DNA of 64,000 nt from Nocardioides oleivorans (GTDB taxonomy: Bacteria > Actinomycetota > Actinomycetes > Propionibacteriales > Nocardioidaceae): contig NZ_SDWT01000001.1 in NCBI RefSeq assembly GCF_004137255.1, forward strand, positions 186,001 through 250,000, given 5' to 3'. The position numbers were made by a program, and so were the translations under genes. Shown piece after piece: positions 17,068 through 29,733 of the stretch (position 1 is the first letter of the stretch; every line of letters begins with the position of its first letter). The notes beneath the pieces were generated by a model. That model was not told where the DNA came from, made no database searches, and saw only the letters and a list, made by a program, of their open reading frames with translations.

Positions 17068-19797
17068 CTAGCCGGCCAGGTCGTAGCCCTCCAGTCCACC
17101 GAGCAGGCGCGGGCTGGAGACGCCCGACCTGCGGCCCGAGAAGACGTACGCCGTCCCGGTCGCGCGGTCGCGGACGATGTAGTCGAGCGTGCCCTTGAGG
17201 GTCATCGGCTGCACCCCGAACACCCAGTCGAAGGCGGACAGGTCGGAGGGGAGCCCGGCGGGCGTCGGCAGCTTGCCGCCCTTGACCACGGCCGGCGCGG
17301 CGAAGCCCGCCCCGGTTCCGGTCCAGACCGACAGCGAGCCGCCGGTGGGCGTGCCGACCAGGTCGGGGATGCCGTCACCGGTGACGTCGCCGACCGCGGT
17401 GAGGCCGGACACGACGCCCCAGCCGTCGCCGAGCAGCGTCGGCTGTGCGAGCGTGCCGTCGCCCCGCCCGGCGTAGAGGAAGAGCTGGCCAGCCGTGTTG
17501 CGGCCGAGCACGTCGCCGAAGCCGTCACGATTGACGTCGCCGGCGTTGAGCAGGACGTCCATCCCGGCGAACGAGACGCCGGTGTCCACCGGGGCGCCGA
17601 GCTCGTAGGTGTCGCGGTTGGCGACGACGACGAGCTGCTTGCCGGCGATGCCGATGAGGTCCGCACCGGGGCCGTCGACGAGGTTGGCGGCGGTGATGCC
17701 GCGCATCGTCTTGAGGTTGGACGCCGGCCCACGGGCGGCGCCGAAGGTGCCGTCGCCGTTGCCGGGCATCAGGAGCATGTTGCCGGAGCTGTTGCGCACC
17801 ACCAGGTCGGGACGACCGTCGCCGTTGAAGTCGGCGGCGACGACGCGGTTGACCTTGCTCCAGCTGCCGGCGACCCGTCGCGGCGCCGCGAAGCGCCCGG
17901 TGCCGTAGCCGGTCTGGAGGTAGAGCCGGTTCTTCGTCCGCAGCAGCAGGTCGGCACGGCCGTCGCCGTTGACGTCGCCGGCACCGATGATCTGCTTGTG
18001 GTCGCCGTAGCCCTTGCGGGTGACCTTGCGGGCGAAGCCGCCCTTGCCGGTCCCGGTGAGGACGACGAGCCGGCCCTTGAAGCGGGCGACCAGGTCGTTG
18101 CGGCCGTCGCCGTTGATGTCGCCGACGGCGGTCACGAGCGAGTAGCCGCGCAGCTTCAGCTTGCGGACGGTCTTGCCGAACTTGCCGTTGCCGCGACCCT
18201 CGCGGATCCGGACGACGCCCGCCCGGTCCACGGTGACCAGGTCGGCGACGCCGTCGCCGGTGAGGTCGGGCGAGACCAGCACGTCGGCGGTCTTGTCCCA
18301 GCCCTTCTGGCCCACGACCGTGCGCTTCTGGAAGGACGTCAGGCCACCGGTCGGGATGACCAGGCCACGGCCGTCGGAGGCGCGGCGGACGACGAGGTCG
18401 GGGTACGGCGACGCGTCGAGGTTGTTCTGCGGGTCGGGCGCGGAGATGGCCACCGGCGTGGGTGTGGTGACGACCGGCGCGGCCTGGCTGGCGTACGTGC
18501 GGATCAGCGGGATCTGCGCGTAGAGGTACTTGCCGGGGCAGGCGGTGGAGCCGGCGTCGCGGTGGCCGTTGATCGCCGCGAAGGTCTTGCTGCCGATCTT
18601 CTGCGACATGGACGCCGGGTCCACACCGCTCAGCGAGAGCTTCCACGCGAAGAGCTGGCCGTAGGCGCGCAGCATCGCGTCACTCGGCTGGACGACGTCG
18701 TAGTTGCCGATGGCCGACATCGCGAAGGAGTACTGGTTGTAGTTGAGCGTGTGCGCGCCGACGACCGGCTTGTCGATGCCGCCGTAGCGGCCCTCCCAGA
18801 TCCGGCCGAAGCGGTCGACGAGGAAGTTGTAGCCGATGTCGCTCCAGCCGCGGGACTTCACGTGGTAGGCGTAGATGCTGCGGATGATCGCCGGCACCTG
18901 GTCCTCGGTGTAGTCGTTGGCGTTGACCGTGTGGTGGACGAAGCCGCCGTTGATCGTGCCGTAGCGCAGCGAGCCCTTGTTGCGGATGCTCTCGTCGGCA
19001 CCCCACTGGGCCCGGGAGAAGATCGTGGGCTGCGCGGCGGTCTTCGCCTTCGCGTTGGTGGTCGCGGCGCGGAGGCTGAGGCCGTCGGACCGGTCCTCGG
19101 AACCGCCCATCAGCGAGCCCTGCTCGGCGTACTGCTCCTCGGCGGACCCGGGCTGGTCGGCCGGGGCCTCGGTCTCGCTGCCCGCGGCCGAGCCCGGGTC
19201 GACGAGGGCGAGGGACAGGTCGTCGGGGAGCGTGGCGCCCCCGGCGGTCCTCGCCTCGACCTGCACGTCGTCGACCTCGCCGACGAAGGTGGGCTCGGTG
19301 CCCGGACGCGCCGTCGCGTCCTCGGCGCTGCCCGGGTCGGGGCCGTGCTCGTCGTGGTACTCCAGGTCCTCCCAGGCACTCCACTCGTCGCCCTCGCGGG
19401 TGCGGACGCGCAGCGTGATCTGGTCCTCCTCGAGGTCCTCCCCGTGCTGCCAGGTGACGCCGATGGCGGAGAAGCCGGTGACGGCCTGCGGCTTGCTGAC
19501 CACGCGCGCCTCGGTGGCGCCGCCGGCGACGGTGCGACCCGTCAGGCCGGCGAACCCGCCTCCAGCGCCGGTCAGCGGCACCTCGGTCACGGTCGGCGTC
19601 ACGGCCTTGAGCGGCACGGTCGCCGACATCAGCTCGGCCGGAGCCGGCCTGCCGGCACCCGAGGACTGCTGGCCGGGGTGCTCACCGACGATGTCGAGCG
19701 AGACCACGCCGGAGGCGGGCGTCAGCACGACGAGGACGACACCGAGCGCCAGCACCTGCTGGCAGAGGGTGACGAGACGGGTCTGGAGAGGTCGCAT
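17068..19797 (-). CDS. secreted PGRP/amidase_2 domain protein with FG-GAP (VCBS) repeats
   Basis: A 909-residue exported protein. After a signal peptide (first 30 residues) and a linker of about 220 residues comes a peptidoglycan-recognition amidase domain (about 255-435): RAQWGADES, zinc-ligand His in FVHHTVNAN (near 286), INGHRDAGSTACPGKY with the second His and the Cys ligand (near 409-418). Residues 450-900 hold about seven FG-GAP repeats of the type GDVNGDGRADLL/DFNGDGRPDLV, which build a calcium-binding beta propeller. It likely cleaves or binds peptidoglycan as an N-acetylmuramoyl-L-alanine amidase outside the cell. ATG at 19797 follows an AGGAACAGAG sequence. Confidence 0.88.
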   Translation of the reverse strand: MRPLQTRLVTLCQQVLALGVVLVVLTPASGVVSLDIVGEHPGQQSSGAGRPAPAELMSATVPLKAVTPTVTEVPLTGAGGGFAGLTGRTVAGGATEARVVSKPQAVTGFSAIGVTWQHGEDLEEDQITLRVRTREGDEWSAWEDLEYHDEHGPDPGSAEDATARPGTEPTFVGEVDDVQVEARTAGGATLPDDLSLALVDPGSAAGSETEAPADQPGSAEEQYAEQGSLMGGSEDRSDGLSLRAATTNAKAKTAAQPTIFSRAQWGADESIRNKGSLRYGTINGGFVHHTVNANDYTEDQVPAIIRSIYAYHVKSRGWSDIGYNFLVDRFGRIWEGRYGGIDKPVVGAHTLNYNQYSFAMSAIGNYDVVQPSDAMLRAYGQLFAWKLSLSGVDPASMSQKIGSKTFAAINGHRDAGSTACPGKYLYAQIPLIRTYASQAAPVVTTPTPVAISAPDPQNNLDASPYPDLVVRRASDGRGLVIPTGGLTSFQKRTVVGQKGWDKTADVLVSPDLTGDGVADLVTVDRAGVVRIREGRGNGKFGKTVRKLKLRGYSLVTAVGDINGDGRNDLVARFKGRLVVLTGTGKGGFARKVTRKGYGDHKQIIGAGDVNGDGRADLLLRTKNRLYLQTGYGTGRFAAPRRVAGSWSKVNRVVAADFNGDGRPDLVVRNSSGNMLLMPGNGDGTFGAARGPASNLKTMRGITAANLVDGPGADLIGIAGKQLVVVANRDTYELGAPVDTGVSFAGMDVLLNAGDVNRDGFGDVLGRNTAGQLFLYAGRGDGTLAQPTLLGDGWGVVSGLTAVGDVTGDGIPDLVGTPTGGSLSVWTGTGAGFAAPAVVKGGKLPTPAGLPSDLSAFDWVFGVQPMTLKGTLDYIVRDRATGTAYVFSGRRSGVSSPRLLGGLEGYDLAG

Positions 19798-19843
19798 GAA
19801 GAATCTCTGTTCCTGTGTGGGGGAAGGTCACACAAGGCAGAAG

Positions 19844-19866
19844 TTCACACCAGTCACACCAGTCAC
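19844..19866 (-). promoter_or_regulatory. direct-repeat motif upstream of the amidase gene, shared with the LCP gene upstream region
   Basis: Read on the plus strand, TCACACCAGTCACACCAGTC is a tandem of CACCAGTCA units. A 15-of-16 match (ACCAGTCACACCCGTC) lies at 28563-28578, upstream of the LCP gene at 28517. Both precede a TGGGGGAAG(G)TCA-like stretch close to the start codon. Two envelope genes sharing this block suggests a common regulator. GTCAC-type direct repeats recall MtrA-like response regulators, an inference only. Confidence 0.4.
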
Positions 19867-19958
19867 GGAAGAGTTTCTGAGTAACTACAACGCTGTAATT
19901 TCCAGCCGACACGCCGTTACATCGGTGTCATTCTCATCGATTCTGGCAGATCTGGCTG

Positions 19959-20011
19959 CTGAGCGGTGAGTGAGCCACATTTTCGGGCGCGACGAAGTGG
20001 CTCACGCACCG
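19959..20011. repeat. imperfect inverted repeat, relative of the perfect hairpin at 30991
   Basis: CTGAGCGGTGAGTGAGCCAC begins at 19959 and is identical to the first 20 bases of the 30991 hairpin arm. An imperfect complementary arm (GTGGCTCACGCACCG) ends near 20011. It lies between the end of the ABC-exporter ATPase gene (20060) and the start of the amidase gene, on the downstream side of the exporter operon, where a terminator would be expected. The remaining bases of 19798-20059 show only the direct-repeat motif at 19844. Confidence 0.55.
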
Positions 20012-20059
20012 ACGGCGCGCGTCGGCACGACCTGACGCCGAGCGGCGACTGCTGGCCGG

Positions 20060-20866
20060 TCAGATGTCGGAGGCGAGGGCCTCGTCGCGCTCGTCGACGT
20101 CGTCGCCCTCGTCGTCCTCGTCACCGTCGTAGTGGAGGAACTTGATGGCCTCGTCGACGTCGCCGTCGAAGCCGACCTTGCCCTTGTCGAGGACGATCGC
20201 GCGGTCGCACATCTTCTTCACCGAGCCCGCGGAGTGGCTGACGTAGAACATCGTGATCCCGGACTCGCGGATCTCCTTCATGCGCTTGAGGCACTTGCGC
20301 TTGAAGGGCCGGTCCCCCACCGCCAGGACCTCGTCGGCGATGAAGATGTCGCAGTCGACGTGGACGGCCACGGCGAAGCCGAGGCGGGCGAACTGGCCCG
20401 AGGAGTAGTTGCCGACCGGCATGTCGAGCTGGAGGCCGACGTCGGCGAAGGCGGCGATGTCGTCGAACTTGGAGTCGATCTCCTCCTTCGTCATCCCGAG
20501 CATCGCGGCGTTCATGTAGATATTGTCGCGGCCGGTGAGCTCGTTGTGGAAGCCCGCACCGGTGGCGATCAGTCCGGAGATCCGGCCGCGGGTCAGCACC
20601 TGGCCCTCGTCGGGCACCATCACGCCGCTGACGAGCTTGAGCAGCGTCGACTTCCCGGAGCCGTTGAGACCCATCAGGCCGATCGACTCGCCCTGCTTGA
20701 CCTCGAAGGAGACGCCGTCGAGGGCCTTGAAGGTGCCCGTGGACGACGGGGCGTCGGAGGCGGCGGCACGCTTGCGGCGGTCCGGGCGCAGCATCTGCTT
20801 GAGGGTCCGCTGGTACTGGTAGCGGAAGGACTTGGTGACGTTGTCCACCACGATCGAGGTCGTCAT
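20060..20866 (-). CDS. ABC exporter ATPase for surface polysaccharide (Wzt/TagH type)
   Basis: A 268-residue nucleotide-binding subunit: VDNVTKSFRYQYQRTLKQML start typical of the polysaccharide-export branch, Walker A GLNGSGKST (about residue 65), Q-loop region, signature NYSSGQFARLGFA (ABC signature variant) and Walker B CDIFIADEVLAVGD, with the switch His in FYVSHS. A short acidic tail replaces the carbohydrate-binding domain of long Wzt proteins. It powers transfer of an undecaprenyl-linked glycan across the membrane. ATG at 20866 overlaps the permease stop by one base (TGATG type coupling). Confidence 0.9.
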   Translation of the reverse strand: MTTSIVVDNVTKSFRYQYQRTLKQMLRPDRRKRAAASDAPSSTGTFKALDGVSFEVKQGESIGLMGLNGSGKSTLLKLVSGVMVPDEGQVLTRGRISGLIATGAGFHNELTGRDNIYMNAAMLGMTKEEIDSKFDDIAAFADVGLQLDMPVGNYSSGQFARLGFAVAVHVDCDIFIADEVLAVGDRPFKRKCLKRMKEIRESGITMFYVSHSAGSVKKMCDRAIVLDKGKVGFDGDVDEAIKFLHYDGDEDDEGDDVDERDEALASDI

Positions 20867-21830
20867 CAGAGGCGCTCCGTGATCGACTTCTCGAGCCGGG
20901 CGAAGACCCACTGCCCGACGACCAGCAGGACCAGGCCCACGGCCAGCATGACGAACCCGCGGGTGTAGAGGTGGTCGGCGAACTCCGGCGCGGGGACCGA
21001 GCCGGTGCCGGCCTCGTTGGGCATCATCGCGCAGGGGCCGTCGCAGGTGGGGTACCAGAAGCCGCGCTGGATGAGCTGGACCGCTTCGGCGACCGGGTTG
21101 GAGATGTAGATCTCGTGCCAGATCCCGCCGCCGAACCGGTCGTAGCTGATCCAGTAGGGGTACATCATCGGCACGCTGAACGGGATCATGTTGATGAAGG
21201 TCTGCACGATGCGCTGGAAGTCGCGGAAGAGCACGTTGATGCACGAGAACATCAGTCCGAACGCCGTGCCGTAGACCATCACCAGGACGAAGCCGAGCAG
21301 GGCCGCAGCCATCCCGACGACGTCGGGGACCCAGAGCGGTCCGCCGCCCCAGATCCCGGTCGCGACGCAGGCGACGACGAGGATGATCAGCTGCGGGATC
21401 GCGTGCCACAGCGACACCAGCATCGACGCGACCGGGAACATCTCGCGCGGCATGGCCATCTTGGTGATGACGCCACGGTTGGAGAGCAGCGACCGCGTGC
21501 CCGCGGTGACCGACTCGGTGAAGTAGTTGACCAGGACCATGCCCGCGAACAGGTGGATCGCGAAGTTCTGGATGCCGAGCCCGCGGCCCAGCAGCAGCCC
21601 GAAGACCACGTAGAACGTGACGAAGCGGGTGAACGGGTTGATGTAGGACCACAGCAACCCGAACGCCGTACCGGCGTAGCGCGCCTGGATCTCGCGGCGC
21701 ACCAGGAGCCGCAGCAGGAAGCGGCGCCGGAAGACCTCCAGCACCCCCGACGTGCGCGAGGGCGGTGCCAGCGGGACGTGCGCGAGGTCGTGGCGCTCCT
21801 CGACCGTGCGCGCGTCAGTGCTCGCCTGGC

Positions 21831-21834
<4 letters not shown>
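20866..21834 (-). CDS. ABC exporter permease for surface polysaccharide (Wzm/TagG type)
   Basis: A 322-residue ABC-2 permease. After a soluble N-terminus (RRRFLLRLLVRREIQARYAG, the amphipathic helix of this family) come about six membrane helices, among them FVTFYVVFGLLLGRGLGIQN and LIILVVACVATGIWGG, ending LVVGQWVFARLEKSI. The start is GTG at 21834, in a GTGA overlap with the galactofuranosyltransferase. With the ATPase it forms the exporter for the glycan built by the neighbouring GlfT2-like and Glf proteins. An insertion with two Cys (PTCDGPCAMM) lies in a late external loop. Confidence 0.9.
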
Positions 21835-26008
<4,174 letters not shown>

Positions 26009-26012
<4 letters not shown>

Positions 26013-26947
26013 GACAGGAACCTCCGGTGGCCGTCGAAGTCACCAGCGAGGCCGGCGCGCATCGCACCGGCCGACAGGCGCAGGCGCGAGAGGCTCGGCC
26101 GGGTGAAGGTGTAGAACCACGCGGTCTTCACCACGAAGGCGATCGCGTGCAGCGGGCCGCGGTAGTCACGGAGGTTGACCAGGTTGTTGCGCGCCATGCA
26201 GTAGTGCTTGAGGTCGCTGGGCGAGTCGTTGTAGGTCGTGCGGCCGAACATCATCGGGGTGCCGAGGTTGCCGACGCTCGGGTGTCGGACCGTGGCGGTG
26301 ACGACGGTGGCGACGCGCGCACCGGCCTCCTCGGCGCGGAGCCGGTACTCGTGGTCGTCGCCCCAGATGAAGAACTCCTCGCGGGGCAGCCCGATCCGGT
26401 CCACGAGCTCCTTGGTCACGAGCACGCCGTTGAAGGGGATGACGATCCCGTCGATGCGGTCGCGTCGGGCGGCACGGCGTACGTCGTCCACCGCGTGCAC
26501 CACGCGGGTGCCTCCGGGCAGCCGGATCGGGAACACCAGCCGGTCCGGGTCGGCCTCGTCGACGACGAGCGGGCCCCAGAAGTCGAGGTGGTCGGTCTCG
26601 AGCAGCAGCTGGTCGAGGCAGTCGACGTCGGGCAGGCCGTCGTCGTCCATCAGCCAGACCAGGTCGGCCTCCTGGTCGATCGCCCAGGCCAGGCCGTCGT
26701 GGAAGCCGCCGGCGCCGCCGCGGTTGGTGGAGAGCGTGCGCGAGAGGAGCAACACCTCACCGGCGTGGCCGCGCGCGGCGAGCCACTCCCCCGTGCCGTC
26801 GGACGAGGCGTTGTCGATCACCATCACGGCGGCGAGGCCCTCGATCTCGCCGAGCCGGTCGACCAGCTTCTCGAGGAGGCCGAGGCGGTTGAAGGTGACC
26901 ACGACCGCGATGATGCGGGGCAGCGGTCCGGTGGTCACGGCGTACAC
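26009..26947 (-). CDS. family 2 glycosyltransferase
   Basis: A 312-residue GT2 enzyme: IIAVVVTFNRLGLLEKLVDR, VIDNASSDGTGEWL, GGAGGFHDGL, VWLMDDDGLPD (metal-binding Asp) and FFIWGDDHEYRLRAEEAG. It is a close sister of the gene at 25092, pointing to duplication with different acceptors in the same pathway. The start is GTG at 26947; a GTG at 26938 is possible. It is coupled to the next GT by a 4-bp overlap. The transferred sugar is inferred, from glf, to be galactofuranose or rhamnose. Confidence 0.82.
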
Positions 26948-26969
26948 ACTAGGGGCGAGCCCGTCGCGC

Positions 26970-28517
26970 TCAGCAAACTGCGCCGAGGTCCTCCGACTCG
27001 TTGGCCGCGTAGCCCTCCTTGAGCGACCCGACCGAGCCGCCGGTGACCGACGGCGGGTTGGTGGGCTGGGCCTCCGGGGTCGAACCGGGCGTGGTGCCCG
27101 TCGTGCTGTCAGGGGTGCTGCCGGTCGTGCTGCTGGGGGTGCCCGTCGACGTGTCGGTGCTGGCGGGCGCCGCCTCGGCGGTCTCGGTCGCGGGCTTCTG
27201 GCCCTCGGCCCTGTCGATCGCGGCCTGGACCTTCTGCTGGACCAGCGCGATGTCGGGGTTCGCGGTGTTGATCATCGGCGGCACGAGGGACAGCGTGGCG
27301 ATCTTCTGCCCCTTCGCCTTGAGCGCCAGGGAGACGAAGCGGTCCACCTCGCTGCGCGGGATGTCGGTGGAGACCATCGCCGAGCTCGCCTTCGCGATCT
27401 TCTGGAAGTTGGTGAGGGCCGTCTGCGGGCTGACCTGCTCGAGCATCGCGCCCATCACGCACTTCTGGCGCGCCATGCGGGAGTAGTCGTCGGAGTCGTA
27501 GCGGGCGCGGGCGAACCAGAGGGTGTCGACGCCGCTGAGGGTGCGCGTGCCGGGCTCGATGTAGTGGAAGTAGGAGTCGCTGGGCAGGCCGACCGGGATC
27601 TTCTGGCGGACGTTGAGCTCGACACCGCCCACGGCGTCGACCAGGTCCTTGAAGCCCTCCAGGTTGACCATCGCCCAGTAGTTCACGTCCAGGCCGGTGA
27701 TGCCCTCCACGCCCTGGATGGTCGCGTCGATGCCAGGGCTCTTCGAGTCCGGGAACACCTCGGGGTGGTCGAGCGCCCAGGTGGCCAGGCCGTTGAGGTA
27801 CATCCCCTCCTCGTCGAACCCGTCGGGGAACTGCTCGGCCATCTCCGAGCCGGCCGGGAAGGGGAAGTTCTGCATGTTGCGCGGCAGCGAGACCAGCACG
27901 GTCTTGCCGGTCTCGGCGTCGATACTGGCGACCGTCATCGAGTCGGGTCGCAGGCCCCAGCGCCCGGCACCGGAGTCGCCGCCCATCAGCAGCACGTTGT
28001 AGCGGCCGTGGCTCGCGCCCACCGCGTCGCCGTCGCCGAACATCGTGATCATGAACTGGCGCTGCACGCCGACCATGTGGGCGCCGAAGAGCAGGGCGCC
28101 GGCGACGCTGAAGCAGAGGAAGCCGTTGACCCCGACGATCGCGAGCCGGTGCTGGCGCTGGAGGGTCAGGGGCTGGCCGAGGCGCCAGGCGTCGACGAAC
28201 AGCCAGGCCCAGCCGACCGCGAGGGCCATCAGGCCCAGCCGCACGACCTGCAGGATCCAGGTGTTGGTGCCGGCCCAGAAGGCGATCCCGTGCCAGAGGT
28301 ACGACGCCACCGCGGTGCCCAGCGCGAGCACGACCACCGCGAGGAAGGTGCGCATCGCGACCACGCCGATCCGGCGCTTGCCCATCACGAGCTGGGCCGA
28401 GCCCGGGAGGACGAGGGTCATCAGCATCAGCGTCACCGCGCGGCGGAACCGCACGCGCTGCGCACGGTCGAGCGCGGTCGGACGCGACTGCGACCCGGAG
28501 GGCGGGACGGGCGACAT
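26970..28517 (-). CDS. LCP (LytR-CpsA-Psr) family protein with four N-terminal membrane helices
   Basis: A 515-residue protein. Unlike single-pass LCP proteins it starts with about four helices (residues 26-165: VTLMLMTLVLPGSAQLVMG, VVLALGTAVASYLWHG, LMALAVGWAWLFVDAW, FLCFSVAGALLFGAHM). The LCP domain then shows VLLMGGDSGAGRWGLRPDSM, VLVSLPRNMQNF and FARARYDSDDYSRMARQKCV, the Asp and Arg residues that bind the polyprenyl pyrophosphate. A Thr/Ser/Pro-rich tail follows. It probably attaches a lipid-linked glycan to peptidoglycan. ATG at 28517 has an AGAAGAGG box. Confidence 0.88.
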   Translation of the reverse strand: MSPVPPSGSQSRPTALDRAQRVRFRRAVTLMLMTLVLPGSAQLVMGKRRIGVVAMRTFLAVVVLALGTAVASYLWHGIAFWAGTNTWILQVVRLGLMALAVGWAWLFVDAWRLGQPLTLQRQHRLAIVGVNGFLCFSVAGALLFGAHMVGVQRQFMITMFGDGDAVGASHGRYNVLLMGGDSGAGRWGLRPDSMTVASIDAETGKTVLVSLPRNMQNFPFPAGSEMAEQFPDGFDEEGMYLNGLATWALDHPEVFPDSKSPGIDATIQGVEGITGLDVNYWAMVNLEGFKDLVDAVGGVELNVRQKIPVGLPSDSYFHYIEPGTRTLSGVDTLWFARARYDSDDYSRMARQKCVMGAMLEQVSPQTALTNFQKIAKASSAMVSTDIPRSEVDRFVSLALKAKGQKIATLSLVPPMINTANPDIALVQQKVQAAIDRAEGQKPATETAEAAPASTDTSTGTPSSTTGSTPDSTTGTTPGSTPEAQPTNPPSVTGGSVGSLKEGYAANESEDLGAVC

Positions 28518-28557
28518 CGGGGTACCTCTTCTGCGCTGGGGGAAGTCAGCCCGCCCA

Positions 28558-28578
28558 GTATCACCAGTCACACCCGTC
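28558..28578 (-). promoter_or_regulatory. direct-repeat motif upstream of the LCP gene
   Basis: The plus-strand bases GTATCACCAGTCACACCCGT contain the same CACCAGTCACACC core found at 19844-19866 upstream of the amidase gene, about 45 bp before the LCP start codon. A downstream GGGGGAAGTCA block is also shared. Confidence 0.4.
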
Positions 28579-28599
28579 CCACCGGGCCGCGACGCGCCG

Positions 28600-29214
28600 T
28601 CAGGGGCGGACCAGTCCCGACTCCGGCATGGCGGCCTGACCCAGTGCGGCGACGAGGAGGTCGTCGGGCTCGCGGTCGAGGAAGACGAGGCGTACGGCGT
28701 CGGGGTCGGGGTTGCCCGCGTCGGGCCCCCGCCACACCAGCCGGAGGCCGAGCCTCTCGGCCGTCCGGCGGGACCCGACGTTGTGCTCGAGGAGGTAGGC
28801 CAGGACCGGCCGGTCCGGCGCGACCGCGTGCGCCGCCTCGACCGCGACGGCGCCCATCTCCGTGGCGTAGCCGCGACCGACGACCCGCTGGTCGAAGCGG
28901 TAGTAGAGGTTCCACCAGCCGCGCCCGTCGGCTGCGTCGTCCGGCCCGAGGCAGCCGCCGCGACCGACCACGGGTCCACCCTCGGCGTCGCGCACCGACC
29001 AGTACGCCAGCCCGTCGCGCTCGAAGCGACGACGGCTCGCGCCGACCATCACCTCCCCCGCCGCAGGATCGGTCAGGACCCCGGACGGGAGGTGCACCCA
29101 CGAGGCCGGGTCGCTGTGGATCGCGAAGAGCGCCGCGGCGTCGGTGTCGACCGGCTCGTCGAGCCACAGCCGCGGGGTGCGGACGTGGCGCCAGTCGCCC
29201 ACCCCTCGCGTCAC
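28600..29214 (-). CDS. GNAT-family acetyltransferase
   Basis: A 204-residue acetyltransferase of the RimJ/RimL branch: RTPRLWLDEPVDTDAAALFA at the N-terminus, LYYRFDQRVVGRGYATEMGA as the acetyl-CoA loop (near residue 110) and YLLEHNVGSRRTAERLGLRL as the N-x-x-S helix. The start is GTG at 29214 in a GTGA overlap with the thioesterase, so the two are co-translated. A C-terminal extension of about 30 residues follows the domain. Acceptor unknown. Confidence 0.82.
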   Translation of the reverse strand: MTRGVGDWRHVRTPRLWLDEPVDTDAAALFAIHSDPASWVHLPSGVLTDPAAGEVMVGASRRRFERDGLAYWSVRDAEGGPVVGRGGCLGPDDAADGRGWWNLYYRFDQRVVGRGYATEMGAVAVEAAHAVAPDRPVLAYLLEHNVGSRRTAERLGLRLVWRGPDAGNPDPDAVRLVFLDREPDDLLVAALGQAAMPESGLVRP

Positions 29215-29708
29215 TCCTCCCGGCCCCGGTCGATCTCGGCCTTCCTCGCCAGCCGGTGCGCGCGGCGGATCTCGGCCTCGCGCTGACGTCGTACGTCGTC
29301 CGGGGTCTCGGTCTCCAGCGGCGGGACGGGGCGCGGGTGGCCGTCGTCGTCGATCGCGACGAAGACGAAGTAGGCGCTCGCGACGTGGAGCGGCGCGTCG
29401 GCGGCGTCGCCCCACGGCTGCGCCTCGACGCGGACGCCGATCTCCATCGACGAGGTGCCGGCCCAGTTGACCTGGGCGTAGGTCTTGATGATGTCGCCGA
29501 CGTGCACGGGCTCGAGGAAGGTCATCTCGTCCATCGCCGCGGTCACCGCCGGACCGCCGCTGTGCCGGTGGGCCACCGCGCCCGCGGTCGAGTCGGCGAG
29601 CTTCATGATGTCGCCGCCGTGCACGTTGCCGAGCAGGTTGGCCTCGGTGCCCGAGGCGAGGATCCCGAGGCTCACCCGGCTGTACGACGTGGTGCGGGCC
29701 TCGCTCAT
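29211..29708 (-). CDS. acyl-CoA thioesterase (hotdog fold)
   Basis: A 165-residue hotdog enzyme. NLLGNVHGGDIMKLADSTAG holds the conserved His/Gly/Asp region of the BFIT/YciA-type thioesterases, followed by MDEMTFLEPVHVGD and SSMEIGVRVEAQPW. It hydrolyses acyl-CoA to free acid and CoA in the cytosol. ATG at 29708 was chosen over an upstream in-frame codon at 29735 because it gives the family N-terminus and leaves 25 bp to the divergent LCP gene. The C-terminal 35 residues are charged and helical. Confidence 0.87.
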   Translation of the reverse strand: MSEARTTSYSRVSLGILASGTEANLLGNVHGGDIMKLADSTAGAVAHRHSGGPAVTAAMDEMTFLEPVHVGDIIKTYAQVNWAGTSSMEIGVRVEAQPWGDAADAPLHVASAYFVFVAIDDDGHPRPVPPLETETPDDVRRQREAEIRRAHRLARKAEIDRGREE

Positions 29709-29733
29709 GTGCCGCACGGTAGCGTCACTTCCC

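Noticed and set aside
17998..19884. Plus-strand open frame opposite the amidase gene
   Set aside because: Shadow of the FG-GAP repeats, which create long complementary frames.
19867..19920. TACAACGCTGTA palindrome and GTAAC/GTTAC elements upstream of the amidase
   Set aside because: Possible regulator half sites, but short and without a second copy at another promoter in the window.
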